A DNA stretch of 7,275 nt from positions 1 to 7,275 of the forward strand of contig DTTG01000173.1 in the NCBI GenBank assembly GCA_012964845.1, read 5' to 3'. This document shows positions 1 to 7,077 of the stretch, piece by piece. The notes beneath the pieces are model-generated. The model searched no databases and had not been told where the DNA came from. It saw only the letters and a list, made by a program, of their open reading frames with translations. Within the stretch, counting starts at the first letter, position 1; each line of letters starts with the position of its first letter. The position numbers and the translations under genes were made by a program. This DNA is from Fidelibacterota bacterium (GTDB lineage Bacteria > Fidelibacterota > Marinisomatia > SCGC-AAA003-L08 > D37C17).

Positions 1-2492
1 TTCAAATAATACCTGAATCCTTCAATTGGGTAGGTGTAAGACCAAAGCGCATTATCCCAAGTAAATTTTATGGAAGGTATGATGGTTGTAAATGATTTAT
101 CAAATTCATCCTCAAAATAAACACCACCATGACCATCATCCGTTGCAATTAAATTTGATTTAATTATATGGTTTATATCAACACCGCCATCTATCCGCCT
201 GAAGCGGGATAAAGGTTTACTGGCGCTGATGCTGCTGCCAATATTTTGATATAAGGTTATATCATTCGTAGGAAAATGAGAACTATACTTACGATATTGA
301 TATGCAAGATGATAAAATACAAAATTCCAGTCAATTTTATAGGGGAGAAGACGATATAAAAGAAAATAATCTGACCGCTGTAGATCCACCACCATTTCAG
401 TTCCCAGCTGGAGTTTATGATCACCTAAAATATCACTGAATAAAAAATACGCCATTCCTTGTCCGCCATAACGTGTATCAAAAGCATAATATGCTTGTGC
501 AAAATCTAAAGTGAAACGGGTTTTGTATAGATGGGTTCGATATAGTCCGGTGCTATCGTAAACTGCAGATGTATCCAATTCAACAATTTCAGGAGGAATA
601 TGAACATTCTCCGTAGCATCAAATCCAGAAAATATATAATTTTTATATTTATCTGCACTGACAAACGATTTGCTTTTTCTTAATTCATCATTTCTAAGTA
701 AATCAGGTTCTTCATATTTTAAAGTCCAGGCTGCGGGAGAAACTTGAATATTCTCTGCCACTTTTTGAATGGGATTATCAAAGGTATAAATATCATACCC
801 TTTATTAAAAAAACCGGTGAAAATGAGTTGCGTATCATCCCCATTCCAGGAAAGTTGTGTAATACCCGTGAGAACATTGGTAATAACCTGGGGGTTTTGA
901 AAATTATCCAGGGATTGAATATCTGAAAAAAGGTAAATATTATTAATTCCACTTTTATCGGAAATGAATGCAAGATAATTACTATCATTTGAAATACAGG
1001 GATACATCTCATTAAAGGGAGTATCCGTAATTCTTTCCACAATTCCTGATTCAATATTTAATTCATAAATATCGGTTTGATTAAAAAGGTGATTTTCCGG
1101 TTTATTGGCAATTCCCGTTTCTAATACATTACCTCTATCTGAGATAAACAAAATTGAATTCCCATCGGGGTACCAGGATATTTGGTCATCGGTAAACCAA
1201 TCTTTAGTGAGGTTTGTGAGTTTTTCAGAATCCAGGTTAAAAAGGTAAATGTCACTGGATATCCCATTATTTCCAATAAATGCAATTTCATTGGTTCCCG
1301 GCCGCCATGCCGGTCTGAAAATTCCTTCCATATTTAGCCGATGCTTTTTCCTTTTTCCCGACTTCAAATCCACAATAAAAAGTGCGTCAGATTTCCCAGA
1401 TTTTGCAGCAAAGGCAACTTTTTTACTATCTTCAGACCAGGTAATACCTGGTTTTAGAATGTGTAATTCTTCGAATTCTGAATTCCGTTCTCCCTGAATA
1501 ATTTTTTTAATAAACCTTCCATCTTCAGCAGAAATAAGATATATTGCCATAGGTCCAGACTTGTTGGAAAAAATCGCAATACGGCTTCCATCTGGTGAAA
1601 TAGCAGGCGCTACATTATAGGTGTTTTCCAATTCTTCATGATCTGTCAACTGTCTGGCAAAATCAGGAATGTTCTCTCGATTTGCCACATCCGGCCAATA
1701 TTGTTCTTTTAAATATTGATGCCACTGCTCATTGAGTTTTTTTAAATCTACCCCCAACGCTCTTTTAAATCCGGTTTCGACTTTATTCGATTTTTTTAAC
1801 TGATAGAAAATTTCTGCAATGGACTCTTCTCCCCATTTTTCAGTAATGAAATTCCAGACTGACTGTCCGCCTCTATATGCCATATAGCCGGTGAGTTGAC
1901 GAATTTGTGGGAATTCTCCTCCATTGATTGCTAAATCTCGAATCCACATTTCCGAATTGGTATCCCAGCCGCTGGAAAGATATTCTGCCAAACCTTCATT
2001 CATCCACATGGGAATATGAACTTTTATAGAACTGGCAACCATATTCTTTAGACTTCCACCATAAACTGAATCATTAATAAATGCATGAACCAATTCATGA
2101 TGAATAACATGCTTAAACTCCTGATTTGAGGCATCGAATGGGATGACAATCCTATTTTTATACAACTCAGTTACCCCGCCGATTCCCTCAAACATATAGC
2201 TATCTACAACATTGGTTTGTTGAAAATCATTATGGGAATTATATACAATAATGGAAACTCTGCTCTTTAATCGCCAATTGAGCCGATCGGATATTTTCAA
2301 ATAGGCCGCTTCTGCTTCCTCTGCAGTGAACTCAGCATGTGACCTCCCATCCTCCGCATAATAAATATCAAAATGCTTAGACTGAATAAAATGCCATGTA
2401 AAATCATCGTATTGGACGATATTCTGTCCAAATTGCCCTAAAGCCATAGATATAAATTGAATATAAATTAAATATTTTATTTTCTGTATCAT
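1..2492 (-). CDS. Secreted gluzincin peptidase / TolB-like beta-propeller / outer-membrane barrel protein (partial, C-terminus off left edge)
   Basis: I translated this frame by hand; it stays open for 830 codons from the ATG at 2492 to the window edge. Residues 1-19 (MIQKIKYLIYIQFISMALG) look like a signal peptide with cleavage before Q20, which favours this ATG over the in-frame ATG at codon 16. Residues about 30-265 resemble peptidase MA-like gluzincins: HELVH at 132-136 is a full HEXXH zinc motif, and WMNEGLAEY (163-171) supplies the likely third ligand E166. Residues about 290-575 contain at least five propeller blades of the TolB/WD40-like type (ISPDGSRIAIFS, WSEDSKKVAFAA, WYPDGNSILFISD, ISNDSNYLAFISD, WNGDDTQLIFTG). 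From about residue 657 the sequence alternates aromatic and polar residues, and YGGQGMAYFLFSDILGDHKL resembles the start of a surface-antigen (Omp85-like) barrel. Inference: it is surface- or periplasm-facing and anchored in the outer membrane. The substrate is unknown and the protease activity unproven. No clear ribosome binding site is visible. Confidence 0.85.
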   Translation of the reverse strand, partial: MIQKIKYLIYIQFISMALGQFGQNIVQYDDFTWHFIQSKHFDIYYAEDGRSHAEFTAEEAEAAYLKISDRLNWRLKSRVSIIVYNSHNDFQQTNVVDSYMFEGIGGVTELYKNRIVIPFDASNQEFKHVIHHELVHAFINDSVYGGSLKNMVASSIKVHIPMWMNEGLAEYLSSGWDTNSEMWIRDLAINGGEFPQIRQLTGYMAYRGGQSVWNFITEKWGEESIAEIFYQLKKSNKVETGFKRALGVDLKKLNEQWHQYLKEQYWPDVANRENIPDFARQLTDHEELENTYNVAPAISPDGSRIAIFSNKSGPMAIYLISAEDGRFIKKIIQGERNSEFEELHILKPGITWSEDSKKVAFAAKSGKSDALFIVDLKSGKRKKHRLNMEGIFRPAWRPGTNEIAFIGNNGISSDIYLFNLDSEKLTNLTKDWFTDDQISWYPDGNSILFISDRGNVLETGIANKPENHLFNQTDIYELNIESGIVERITDTPFNEMYPCISNDSNYLAFISDKSGINNIYLFSDIQSLDNFQNPQVITNVLTGITQLSWNGDDTQLIFTGFFNKGYDIYTFDNPIQKVAENIQVSPAAWTLKYEEPDLLRNDELRKSKSFVSADKYKNYIFSGFDATENVHIPPEIVELDTSAVYDSTGLYRTHLYKTRFTLDFAQAYYAFDTRYGGQGMAYFLFSDILGDHKLQLGTEMVVDLQRSDYFLLYRLLPYKIDWNFVFYHLAYQYRKYSSHFPTNDITLYQNIGSSISASKPLSRFRRIDGGVDINHIIKSNLIATDDGHGGVYFEDEFDKSFTTIIPSIKFTWDNALWSYTYPIEGFRYYL

Positions 2493-2540
2493 GTTCTATT
2501 AATGCTTCAAATGTTTAAATAGTTCAATTGTTTCCCCTCA

Positions 2541-2577
2541 AAAGGTGAATTTTTTTTATGGAATAATCTAAAGGTGA
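2541..2577. repeat. Direct repeat of AAAGGTGA in the divergent intergenic region
   Basis: AAAGGTGA occurs at 2541-2548 and again at 2570-2577, 29 bp start to start, each followed by a T-rich stretch. It lies between the divergent genes starting at 2492 (minus) and 2641 (plus). An inverted copy (TCACCTTT) is at 3394-3401 in the next intergenic gap. A regulator binding site is possible. However, another copy lies inside the long minus-strand gene at 1085-1092, and the DNA is AT-rich, so chance is not excluded. Confidence 0.25.
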
Positions 2578-2604
2578 TTTTCTGTGTTTTTCCATTCTTT
2601 TATT

Positions 2605-2636
2605 TTTGAAGTCATGGATTGACCTTTCTAATTTTA
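2605..2636 (+). promoter_or_regulatory. Bacteroidetes-like promoter for the metallophosphoesterase gene, probably giving a leaderless mRNA
   Basis: TTTG at 2605-2608 is followed after 20 bp by TAATTTTA at 2629-2636. This fits the known Bacteroidetes consensus (TTTG at -33, TAnnTTTG at -7) except for the last base. The TA of the second box is 12 nt before the GTG at 2641, so transcription would begin at or within a base or two of the start codon. There is no room for a Shine-Dalgarno sequence. The start-site position is inferred, not seen. Confidence 0.4.
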
Positions 2637-2640
2637 TACC

Positions 2641-3381
2641 GTGTTAAAGCTTCCAGTATATTTTGTTTCTGACAACCATTTCAAAATGGATGTAGATGAT
2701 TCAGAAAAAGATCGCCGTTCCAAATTATACCACGTATTTGATAAAATAAAATCTACAGGAGGTTCCCTTGTAATTGGAGGAGATTTTTTTGATTTCTGGT
2801 TCAATTATCGCTATGTGGTTCCATCTGGATATGTTGACCTTTTGGAACAACTTCACCAGCTAAATCAATCAGGAGTTGCCATCCACTTTGTTTTAGGAAA
2901 TCACGATTATTGGGATTTTGGTTATTTTAAGGAAAAATTTAGTGCAGAAGTTTACTCAGGAAATTTAGATTTTAATCAAAATGATTCTCAGATTCAAGTT
3001 TGTCATGGAGATGGTATATTGAAAAATGACTATGGATATCGATTCATGAAAAAAATTATCCGCAGTTCATTATGCATTTGGCTGTTTAAATTATTTCACC
3101 CAGATTGGGGCTGTGGTCTTGCAAAAAAAGTCTCTAAAGCCAGTGGTGATTATCATCATCATGATTTAAAAGCGGATGCTATCCGAACTGAATTAATTGA
3201 ATATGGCCGGTCACAATGGAAGCTGGGATTCAATACCGTTCTATTGGGTCATTATCATCAAACTGGAATCGTTGAAGAAGATGGCAATTCCCTCATTTTC
3301 ATGGGGGACTGGCTACGGCATTTTACGGTGACACGCTTAGATAATAATGGCTGGTGGCAGGGTAAATGGGATGAGGTTTAG
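2641..3381 (+). CDS. LpxH-like metallophosphoesterase (probable UDP-2,3-diacylglucosamine diphosphatase)
   Basis: A 246-residue calcineurin-like metallophosphoesterase with the full set of metal-binding motifs in order: SDNHF (D11, H13), GGDFFDFWF (D48), LGNHDYW (N87, H88), CHGDG (H122) and GHYH (H204, H206). Length and motif layout fit the LpxH-like family. LpxH cleaves UDP-2,3-diacylglucosamine to lipid X plus UMP at the cytoplasmic face of the inner membrane during lipid A synthesis. E. coli LpxH has GNRD where this protein has GNHD; GNHD is usual in many related phosphoesterases, so the substrate is less certain than the fold. The GTG start is chosen because in-frame stops lie just upstream (TGA 2618-2620, TAA 2629-2631), and the next Met (codon 16) would remove the first metal motif. 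It is the first gene of the plus-strand cluster, 52 bp before the next gene by the start preferred there. The stretch DYHHHD (170-175) is notably His-rich. Confidence 0.85.
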   Translation: MLKLPVYFVSDNHFKMDVDDSEKDRRSKLYHVFDKIKSTGGSLVIGGDFFDFWFNYRYVVPSGYVDLLEQLHQLNQSGVAIHFVLGNHDYWDFGYFKEKFSAEVYSGNLDFNQNDSQIQVCHGDGILKNDYGYRFMKKIIRSSLCIWLFKLFHPDWGCGLAKKVSKASGDYHHHDLKADAIRTELIEYGRSQWKLGFNTVLLGHYHQTGIVEEDGNSLIFMGDWLRHFTVTRLDNNGWWQGKWDEV

Positions 3382-3420
3382 ATTTCCCTTGTTTCACCTT
3401 TGAATAATGAGGGAAATTTT
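3382..3420 (+). terminator. Possible intercistronic hairpin / weak terminator
   Basis: ATTTCCCT (3382-3389) is perfectly complementary to AGGGAAAT (3410-3417), with a 20-nt loop, followed by TTT at 3418-3420. It begins immediately after the TAG stop of the metallophosphoesterase gene. The loop is long and the U-run short, so it is at best a partial terminator or an mRNA-stability element. It overlaps the alternative ATG at 3407 of the next gene, which is one reason to prefer the later start. Confidence 0.3.
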
Positions 3421-3433
3421 ACTCCTAAATAGT

Positions 3434-4561
3434 ATGAAAATCCTTTTTAAACTCAGCATTCGTAAACTTCTATTTTTCATCACCGGGGTTATCCTTATTT
3501 CCGGATGCGCCAGGTTTTCTCAATATGCGCTTGAAGATGTAGAAAAACAACGCCTCAAATCTAAAAATGGTGATGAGAAAGCGCTCCAATTACTTACTGA
3601 AATGTATAAGGATAATAACCAATCCTATGAAGTGCGGTTGGCAGCAATGCGTGCACTTTCCGAGAGTCGGGATCCCAAAGTAATTCACGATATTCAGGGC
3701 ACGGTTCGCAGCGCCAGCCTAATTGAACTCGATTTAATGAAGGAAGCAATAAAAATCCTTATCAGCTTTCAAGACATAAGTTCAACCGATTCCCTAATTG
3801 CGGCTCTCAATGCAACCGAGGCAAAAACCAATGAAATTAGAACAGATATTCTCAGTGCAATTGGAGAAATTGGGACAAAGGATGAAGTCATTCTTCTCAT
3901 TAAATTATATGAGGTGAGTAAACGAAGTAATGCCCAGATGAATAATTTGCTCACTACCACTTTGGGTAAAATCGGGGATGATAAGGTGATTCCTATATTA
4001 ATGGAAATTGCCAAAAATAAAAATTTACCGGTGAACGTTCGCAGCCGTGCAGTGGATGTATTATCTAAAAAACAAGCCCCTGAATTGGTTGACTTTTTTG
4101 TTGAAATGCTGGGAGATCCAGTTTCCCGAGATAAGGTCAACGAATTTGCATTTGACGTGATGGGAGAAATGCCGGAAGAGAGAATGTTGATGGCACTTTT
4201 AGAAGCCTATCAAGTTGGAAGGCATAAATACTATTCCCTGCTCAATACAATAATTAACTCTCTTGACAATTTTGATAATCCTGAAATAAAATCTCTGTAT
4301 TTGGAAATTGCACAGACCAAAGATTTCCCCAGTAATATCCGGCTGAAAGCCTTTAGGGGATTAACTCGTTTCTCTGACCCAGAGGTTGTGGATGGAATTG
4401 TGGAATTACTAAATGATCCAGCAAATTATATCTATTATAATGAAATTGTGGGGATGCTCCATGAGTTTGGTGTTTATGATAATTATCAAGATAAACTTAG
4501 AATGGCGGCTTTTAAAGCTATGAAGAAAGAAGCTGGATTTATTGGGTTTGCTAATGATTAG
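3434..4561 (+). CDS. HEAT-repeat lipoprotein
   Basis: Product of 375 residues from the ATG at 3434. An in-frame ATG at 3407 would add nine residues, but the later start gives a classic lipoprotein signal: MKILFKLSIRK, then a hydrophobic stretch ending LISGC, with lipidated Cys at residue 25. From about residue 45 to the end the protein is a series of paired helices with HEAT/armadillo-type spacing, for example VRLAAMRALSESRDPKVIHD, IRTDILSAIGEIGTKDEVIL, VRSRAVDVLSKKQAPELVDF and IRLKAFRGLTRFSDPEVVDG. HEAT solenoids are protein-binding scaffolds; no catalytic motif is visible. It should sit in the periplasm, tethered to a membrane. It overlaps the next gene by 8 bp, suggesting translational coupling. 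The partner and function are unknown, but position suggests a link with the downstream lipoproteins and cytochrome c maturation genes. No Shine-Dalgarno sequence precedes either start. Confidence 0.85.
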   Translation: MKILFKLSIRKLLFFITGVILISGCARFSQYALEDVEKQRLKSKNGDEKALQLLTEMYKDNNQSYEVRLAAMRALSESRDPKVIHDIQGTVRSASLIELDLMKEAIKILISFQDISSTDSLIAALNATEAKTNEIRTDILSAIGEIGTKDEVILLIKLYEVSKRSNAQMNNLLTTTLGKIGDDKVIPILMEIAKNKNLPVNVRSRAVDVLSKKQAPELVDFFVEMLGDPVSRDKVNEFAFDVMGEMPEERMLMALLEAYQVGRHKYYSLLNTIINSLDNFDNPEIKSLYLEIAQTKDFPSNIRLKAFRGLTRFSDPEVVDGIVELLNDPANYIYYNEIVGMLHEFGVYDNYQDKLRMAAFKAMKKEAGFIGFAND

Positions 4562-5330
4562 ATCCCTATCATTATTAATTATACTGATAATTTCTCTTTT
4601 TCAATTGGGATGCGGGAGGAAGAAAAACGCAGATCCAGACTCTCAGATTGAAACACCAATCCAAACCGAAATCACAGAAATATTTGCTGATAGTGCTGCC
4701 GTTGTTCAAATAGATAAGTTTTTTGAATTGGAACAAACTATGGAGGATATTCAGAAAGAGGTTGAATTGCTTCGAAATAAGGTATTGGATTATGAGTACA
4801 AACCACCTGAAACGGATTATACCAAACAATTGAAAGCACTCATTGATAATCCTCCGGCAGCACATAAAATATCATTGAAAAATGGTTCTATCATTGAAGG
4901 CACTATTAAAAAAGATAAGTTAGATTATCTCCTGGTAAATACAGATGTAGGATTATTAACTCTAAATAAATCTGATATAAAGGGCATTGAAGATTTAATA
5001 CTTCCCACCCCTGATTTAGTTTTCATTGGTCATGGACAAGAAGAAGCCTTTGATTCATTTAGACTTTTCACCGGAAAGGTTATGAATCAGGGCAATCGCA
5101 GGGGAGATTTTGTAAGGGTCATTTATAATCTATGGGGGGAAAACACGCAACTTCTGGGATCTGATTCCACTTTCATTGAAGGATCTCAAATTATTTACCG
5201 TTCCGGGATTGTTACCGACACCGTTTTAGAACCAAACCAATCTGCTCAATTTAGTGTAACGGTTGCTGTACCGGATTCTATTTCAGTCACTTATGTCACC
5301 CGAGATGTGCGCTGGGAAATGTTTGACTAA
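4554..5330 (+). CDS. Lipoprotein with coiled coil, SH3-like and FxLYD-like domains
   Basis: Product of 258 residues from the ATG at 4554; an in-frame TTG at 4542 would add four residues and is less likely. The N-terminus MIRSLSLLIILIISLFQLGC is a lipoprotein signal with lipidated Cys20; the -3 residue is Gln, not the usual Leu. Residues about 53-80 (LEQTMEDIQKEVELLRNKVL) form a probable coiled coil. Residues about 104-146 (KISLKNGSIIEGTIKKDKLD, then LLVNTDVGLLTLNKSDIKGI) look like a small SH3/Sm-like beta barrel. Residues about 172-250 (FTGKVMNQGNRRGDFVRVIY, later LEPNQSAQFSVTV) resemble the FxLYD immunoglobulin-like domain of exported proteins. These domain names rest on pattern recognition. 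The start overlaps the end of the HEAT-repeat gene by 8 bp, so the two are probably made together and may interact. No enzyme motif is visible and the function is unknown. Confidence 0.8.
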   Translation: MIRSLSLLIILIISLFQLGCGRKKNADPDSQIETPIQTEITEIFADSAAVVQIDKFFELEQTMEDIQKEVELLRNKVLDYEYKPPETDYTKQLKALIDNPPAAHKISLKNGSIIEGTIKKDKLDYLLVNTDVGLLTLNKSDIKGIEDLILPTPDLVFIGHGQEEAFDSFRLFTGKVMNQGNRRGDFVRVIYNLWGENTQLLGSDSTFIEGSQIIYRSGIVTDTVLEPNQSAQFSVTVAVPDSISVTYVTRDVRWEMFD

Positions 5331-5341
5331 TTATTCAAAGG

Positions 5342-5369
5342 TTTGCGTCCGACTTTACCTTTAATTTTT
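5342..5369 (+). promoter_or_regulatory. Possible internal promoter giving a leaderless start
   Basis: TTTG at 5342-5345 is followed after 16 bp by TAATTTTT at 5362-5369, and the ATG of the next gene is at 5374. The TAATTTT box lies exactly 12 nt before the start codon, the same distance as at the gene starting at 2641. The spacer is shorter than the usual Bacteroidetes value (about 19-21 bp), which lowers confidence. It would allow the 3' part of the cluster to be transcribed separately. Confidence 0.3.
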
Positions 5370-5373
5370 CTAC

Positions 5374-5931
5374 ATGTTAATCAAATTAATTTTCTCCATT
5401 TTGATATTGGTATTTCTGCAATCCTGCGGACAAGATAACCATATTCGGACCTATCAATTAGCTAAAACTAAAGCACCTGTTAACAAACCTCGGGTTGAGA
5501 CTCCTGAAAAAAAATCTACAGGATTTAGCTGGACAAAACCAGGAAGTTGGATTGCGTCTTCAGGTTCCTCCATGAGACTGGCAAGTTTTGATGTTCCCTT
5601 TTCTGGAGGAATGGGCGATTTATCGGTTATTCAATTAGGCGGCACCGGAGGCAGTATTGAAGCCAATGTAAACCGTTGGAGAAGACAATTAAATCTGGAT
5701 TCCCAATCACTTTTCGAAATTGAAAAAGAAATGATCGATTATAAAGGGGGATTAGGGGATTACAAAATAATTCGAATAATTAATGAAGAGTTGGATTCTG
5801 CCTTTCTCTGCGCTATCCTCCCTGCAGGTAACCAGACCTTATTTGTTAAACTATCCGCGGACCCTAAGGGTATTCGTGAAATCGAGACCGACTTTATTTC
5901 CTTCTGTTCATCCCTTATAATCTCAATTTAA
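5374..5931 (+). CDS. Small conserved-type lipoprotein upstream of ResB
   Basis: Product of 185 residues. The N-terminus MLIKLIFSILILVFLQSC is a lipoprotein signal with Cys18 and a good lipobox (LQSC). A Lys/Pro-rich linker (about 30-48) precedes a single domain that begins near FSWTKPGSWIASSGSSMRLA. It continues with a Gly-rich strand (FSGGMGDLSVIQLGGTGGSI) and the motif ANVNRWRRQLNLD. To my memory this SSMRLASF ... ANVNRWR pattern recurs in uncharacterised envelope proteins of several phyla, but I cannot name a family. A later cluster (LCAILPAGNQTLFVKLSAD) looks like the closing strands of the same fold. No catalytic residues can be assigned. The gene lies 43 bp after its upstream neighbour and 18 bp before the ResB gene, so co-expression with cytochrome c maturation is likely. 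A direct role there is inference. Confidence 0.8.
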   Translation: MLIKLIFSILILVFLQSCGQDNHIRTYQLAKTKAPVNKPRVETPEKKSTGFSWTKPGSWIASSGSSMRLASFDVPFSGGMGDLSVIQLGGTGGSIEANVNRWRRQLNLDSQSLFEIEKEMIDYKGGLGDYKIIRIINEELDSAFLCAILPAGNQTLFVKLSADPKGIREIETDFISFCSSLIISI

Positions 5932-5949
5932 AAAAAGACTGTATAATTT

Positions 5950-7077
5950 ATGCGTATTAAAGATATCATCAATTTTTTAAAGCAGCCCAAGATTTTTGTA
6001 TTCGCCATAATCTGGATGATGATGCTGGTAGTTTTGGGTACACTGGCGCAAAAAGATATGGGTTTATATGCTGCCCAAAATAGGTATTTCTCAGCCTGGA
6101 TTACCTGGTTTTGGTTTATACCCATGCCCGGTGGCCGACTCACTCTCATTATCATTCTGATTAATTTGTCCTTCTTCTTTTTCAAAAAAAGTATCTGGAA
6201 AATTAAAAAATTGGGAATAGTGATTTTACACCTGGGCGGAATACTGCTATTGGTTGGTGGTGGATTAACTGCCATGTTCAGTTCTGAAGGCAATATGGTC
6301 ATTGAGGAGAGCGCTCAATCAAATCATGTAGAAGATTACCATTTTATGGAATTAGCCATTATAAATACATCTGCAAGCAGCTTTGATGAATTTACCATTT
6401 TTGATCAACCCTTATTAAAAAGAAACCAGGTACTTGCACATGCAAACCTGAATTTTGAAATTGAAATTATAAATTACCTGGAAAATTGTGAACCCACTAA
6501 AAGGAATTCCCCTGCGGGCATACAACATAAAGGTATGTTGAAAAATTTTATGCTGAGTGAATTAAAACCAGAAAAAGAGGATAATTGGAACCGTCCCGGA
6601 ATGATTTATAAAATCAGTAATTCGGGAACAAATGCGGATGGAATGTATGGCATTTTTCTGGGGCAGCCTATATCCCAGACTGTTTCTGTAAACAATAAAG
6701 ATTATACAATTATACTTCGCCGGAAACGCACCTATCTCCCCTTTTCAATTGAACTCTTAGATTTTAAGAAAATCCTGCATCCGGGAACTGACATTCCAAA
6801 AAGTTACAGCTCTGATATAAACTTAATAGAAAATGGCGCTGTCCGGAAGATTCTCATTCAAATGAACGAACCCCTAAGGCATAAGGGATACACTTTTTTT
6901 CAGTCTTCATTTATTGAGGGTCCAAACAGTGAAACAACGGTACTGGCAGTAGTTAAAAATTATGGACGCCTTTTCCCCTATATTTCCAGCATCATCATGT
7001 GTATTGGATTATTATTTCATCTGTCTCAAAAATTACCTGACCTTTTTAGGAAATCAAAAGAAAAGATTGCTGTATGA
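5950..7077 (+). CDS. resB: ResB/Ccs1-type cytochrome c biogenesis protein
   Basis: Product of 375 residues, one half of the System II (Ccs) cytochrome c synthase, which works with CcsA to move heme across the inner membrane and attach it to apocytochromes. Visible features are three N-terminal membrane segments (about 15-34, 63-78 and 88-110), a large periplasmic domain (about 111-335) and a fourth membrane segment (about 340-360). His94 in LHLGG within the third segment is the likely heme-related histidine of the family. The near-C-terminal block EPLRHKGYTFFQSSF matches the conserved PLRYKGYTFYQ-type signature of ResB, with His for the common Tyr. The early GTLAQ also fits ResB-family starts. 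The protein is on the short side for ResB. The start lies 18 bp after the preceding lipoprotein gene in AT-rich sequence with no Shine-Dalgarno site. The last codon overlaps the next start (ATGA), the usual pairing with ccsA. Confidence 0.9.
   Translation: MRIKDIINFLKQPKIFVFAIIWMMMLVVLGTLAQKDMGLYAAQNRYFSAWITWFWFIPMPGGRLTLIIILINLSFFFFKKSIWKIKKLGIVILHLGGILLLVGGGLTAMFSSEGNMVIEESAQSNHVEDYHFMELAIINTSASSFDEFTIFDQPLLKRNQVLAHANLNFEIEIINYLENCEPTKRNSPAGIQHKGMLKNFMLSELKPEKEDNWNRPGMIYKISNSGTNADGMYGIFLGQPISQTVSVNNKDYTIILRRKRTYLPFSIELLDFKKILHPGTDIPKSYSSDINLIENGAVRKILIQMNEPLRHKGYTFFQSSFIEGPNSETTVLAVVKNYGRLFPYISSIIMCIGLLFHLSQKLPDLFRKSKEKIAV

Noticed and set aside
719..1497. Open frames on both strands (719-1054 minus, 744-926 plus, 1249-1497 plus)
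   Set aside because: They lie inside the long minus-strand propeller gene in other frames. Their products are low-complexity and hydrophobic, without recognisable motifs.
2619..2640. TTGACC and TATACC as a sigma70-type promoter
   Set aside because: The two hexamers are only 10 bp apart, far short of the usual 16-18 bp.
3769..4140. Minus-strand open frame of 123 codons
   Set aside because: It is antisense to the HEAT-repeat gene, whose repeat pattern is clear. The antisense product has no family features.
4575..4865. Minus-strand open frame of 96 codons
   Set aside because: It is antisense to the SH3-like lipoprotein gene; composition and lack of motifs mark it as a shadow.
5942..5947. Perfect TATAAT just before the ResB start
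   Set aside because: It is only 8 nt before the ATG, so a transcript from it would start inside the coding region. It is best explained by AT-rich sequence around the start codon.
5928..6302. Minus-strand open frame of 124 codons
   Set aside because: It is antisense to the membrane segments of ResB. Its apparent hydrophobic stretches mirror the ResB coding sequence.
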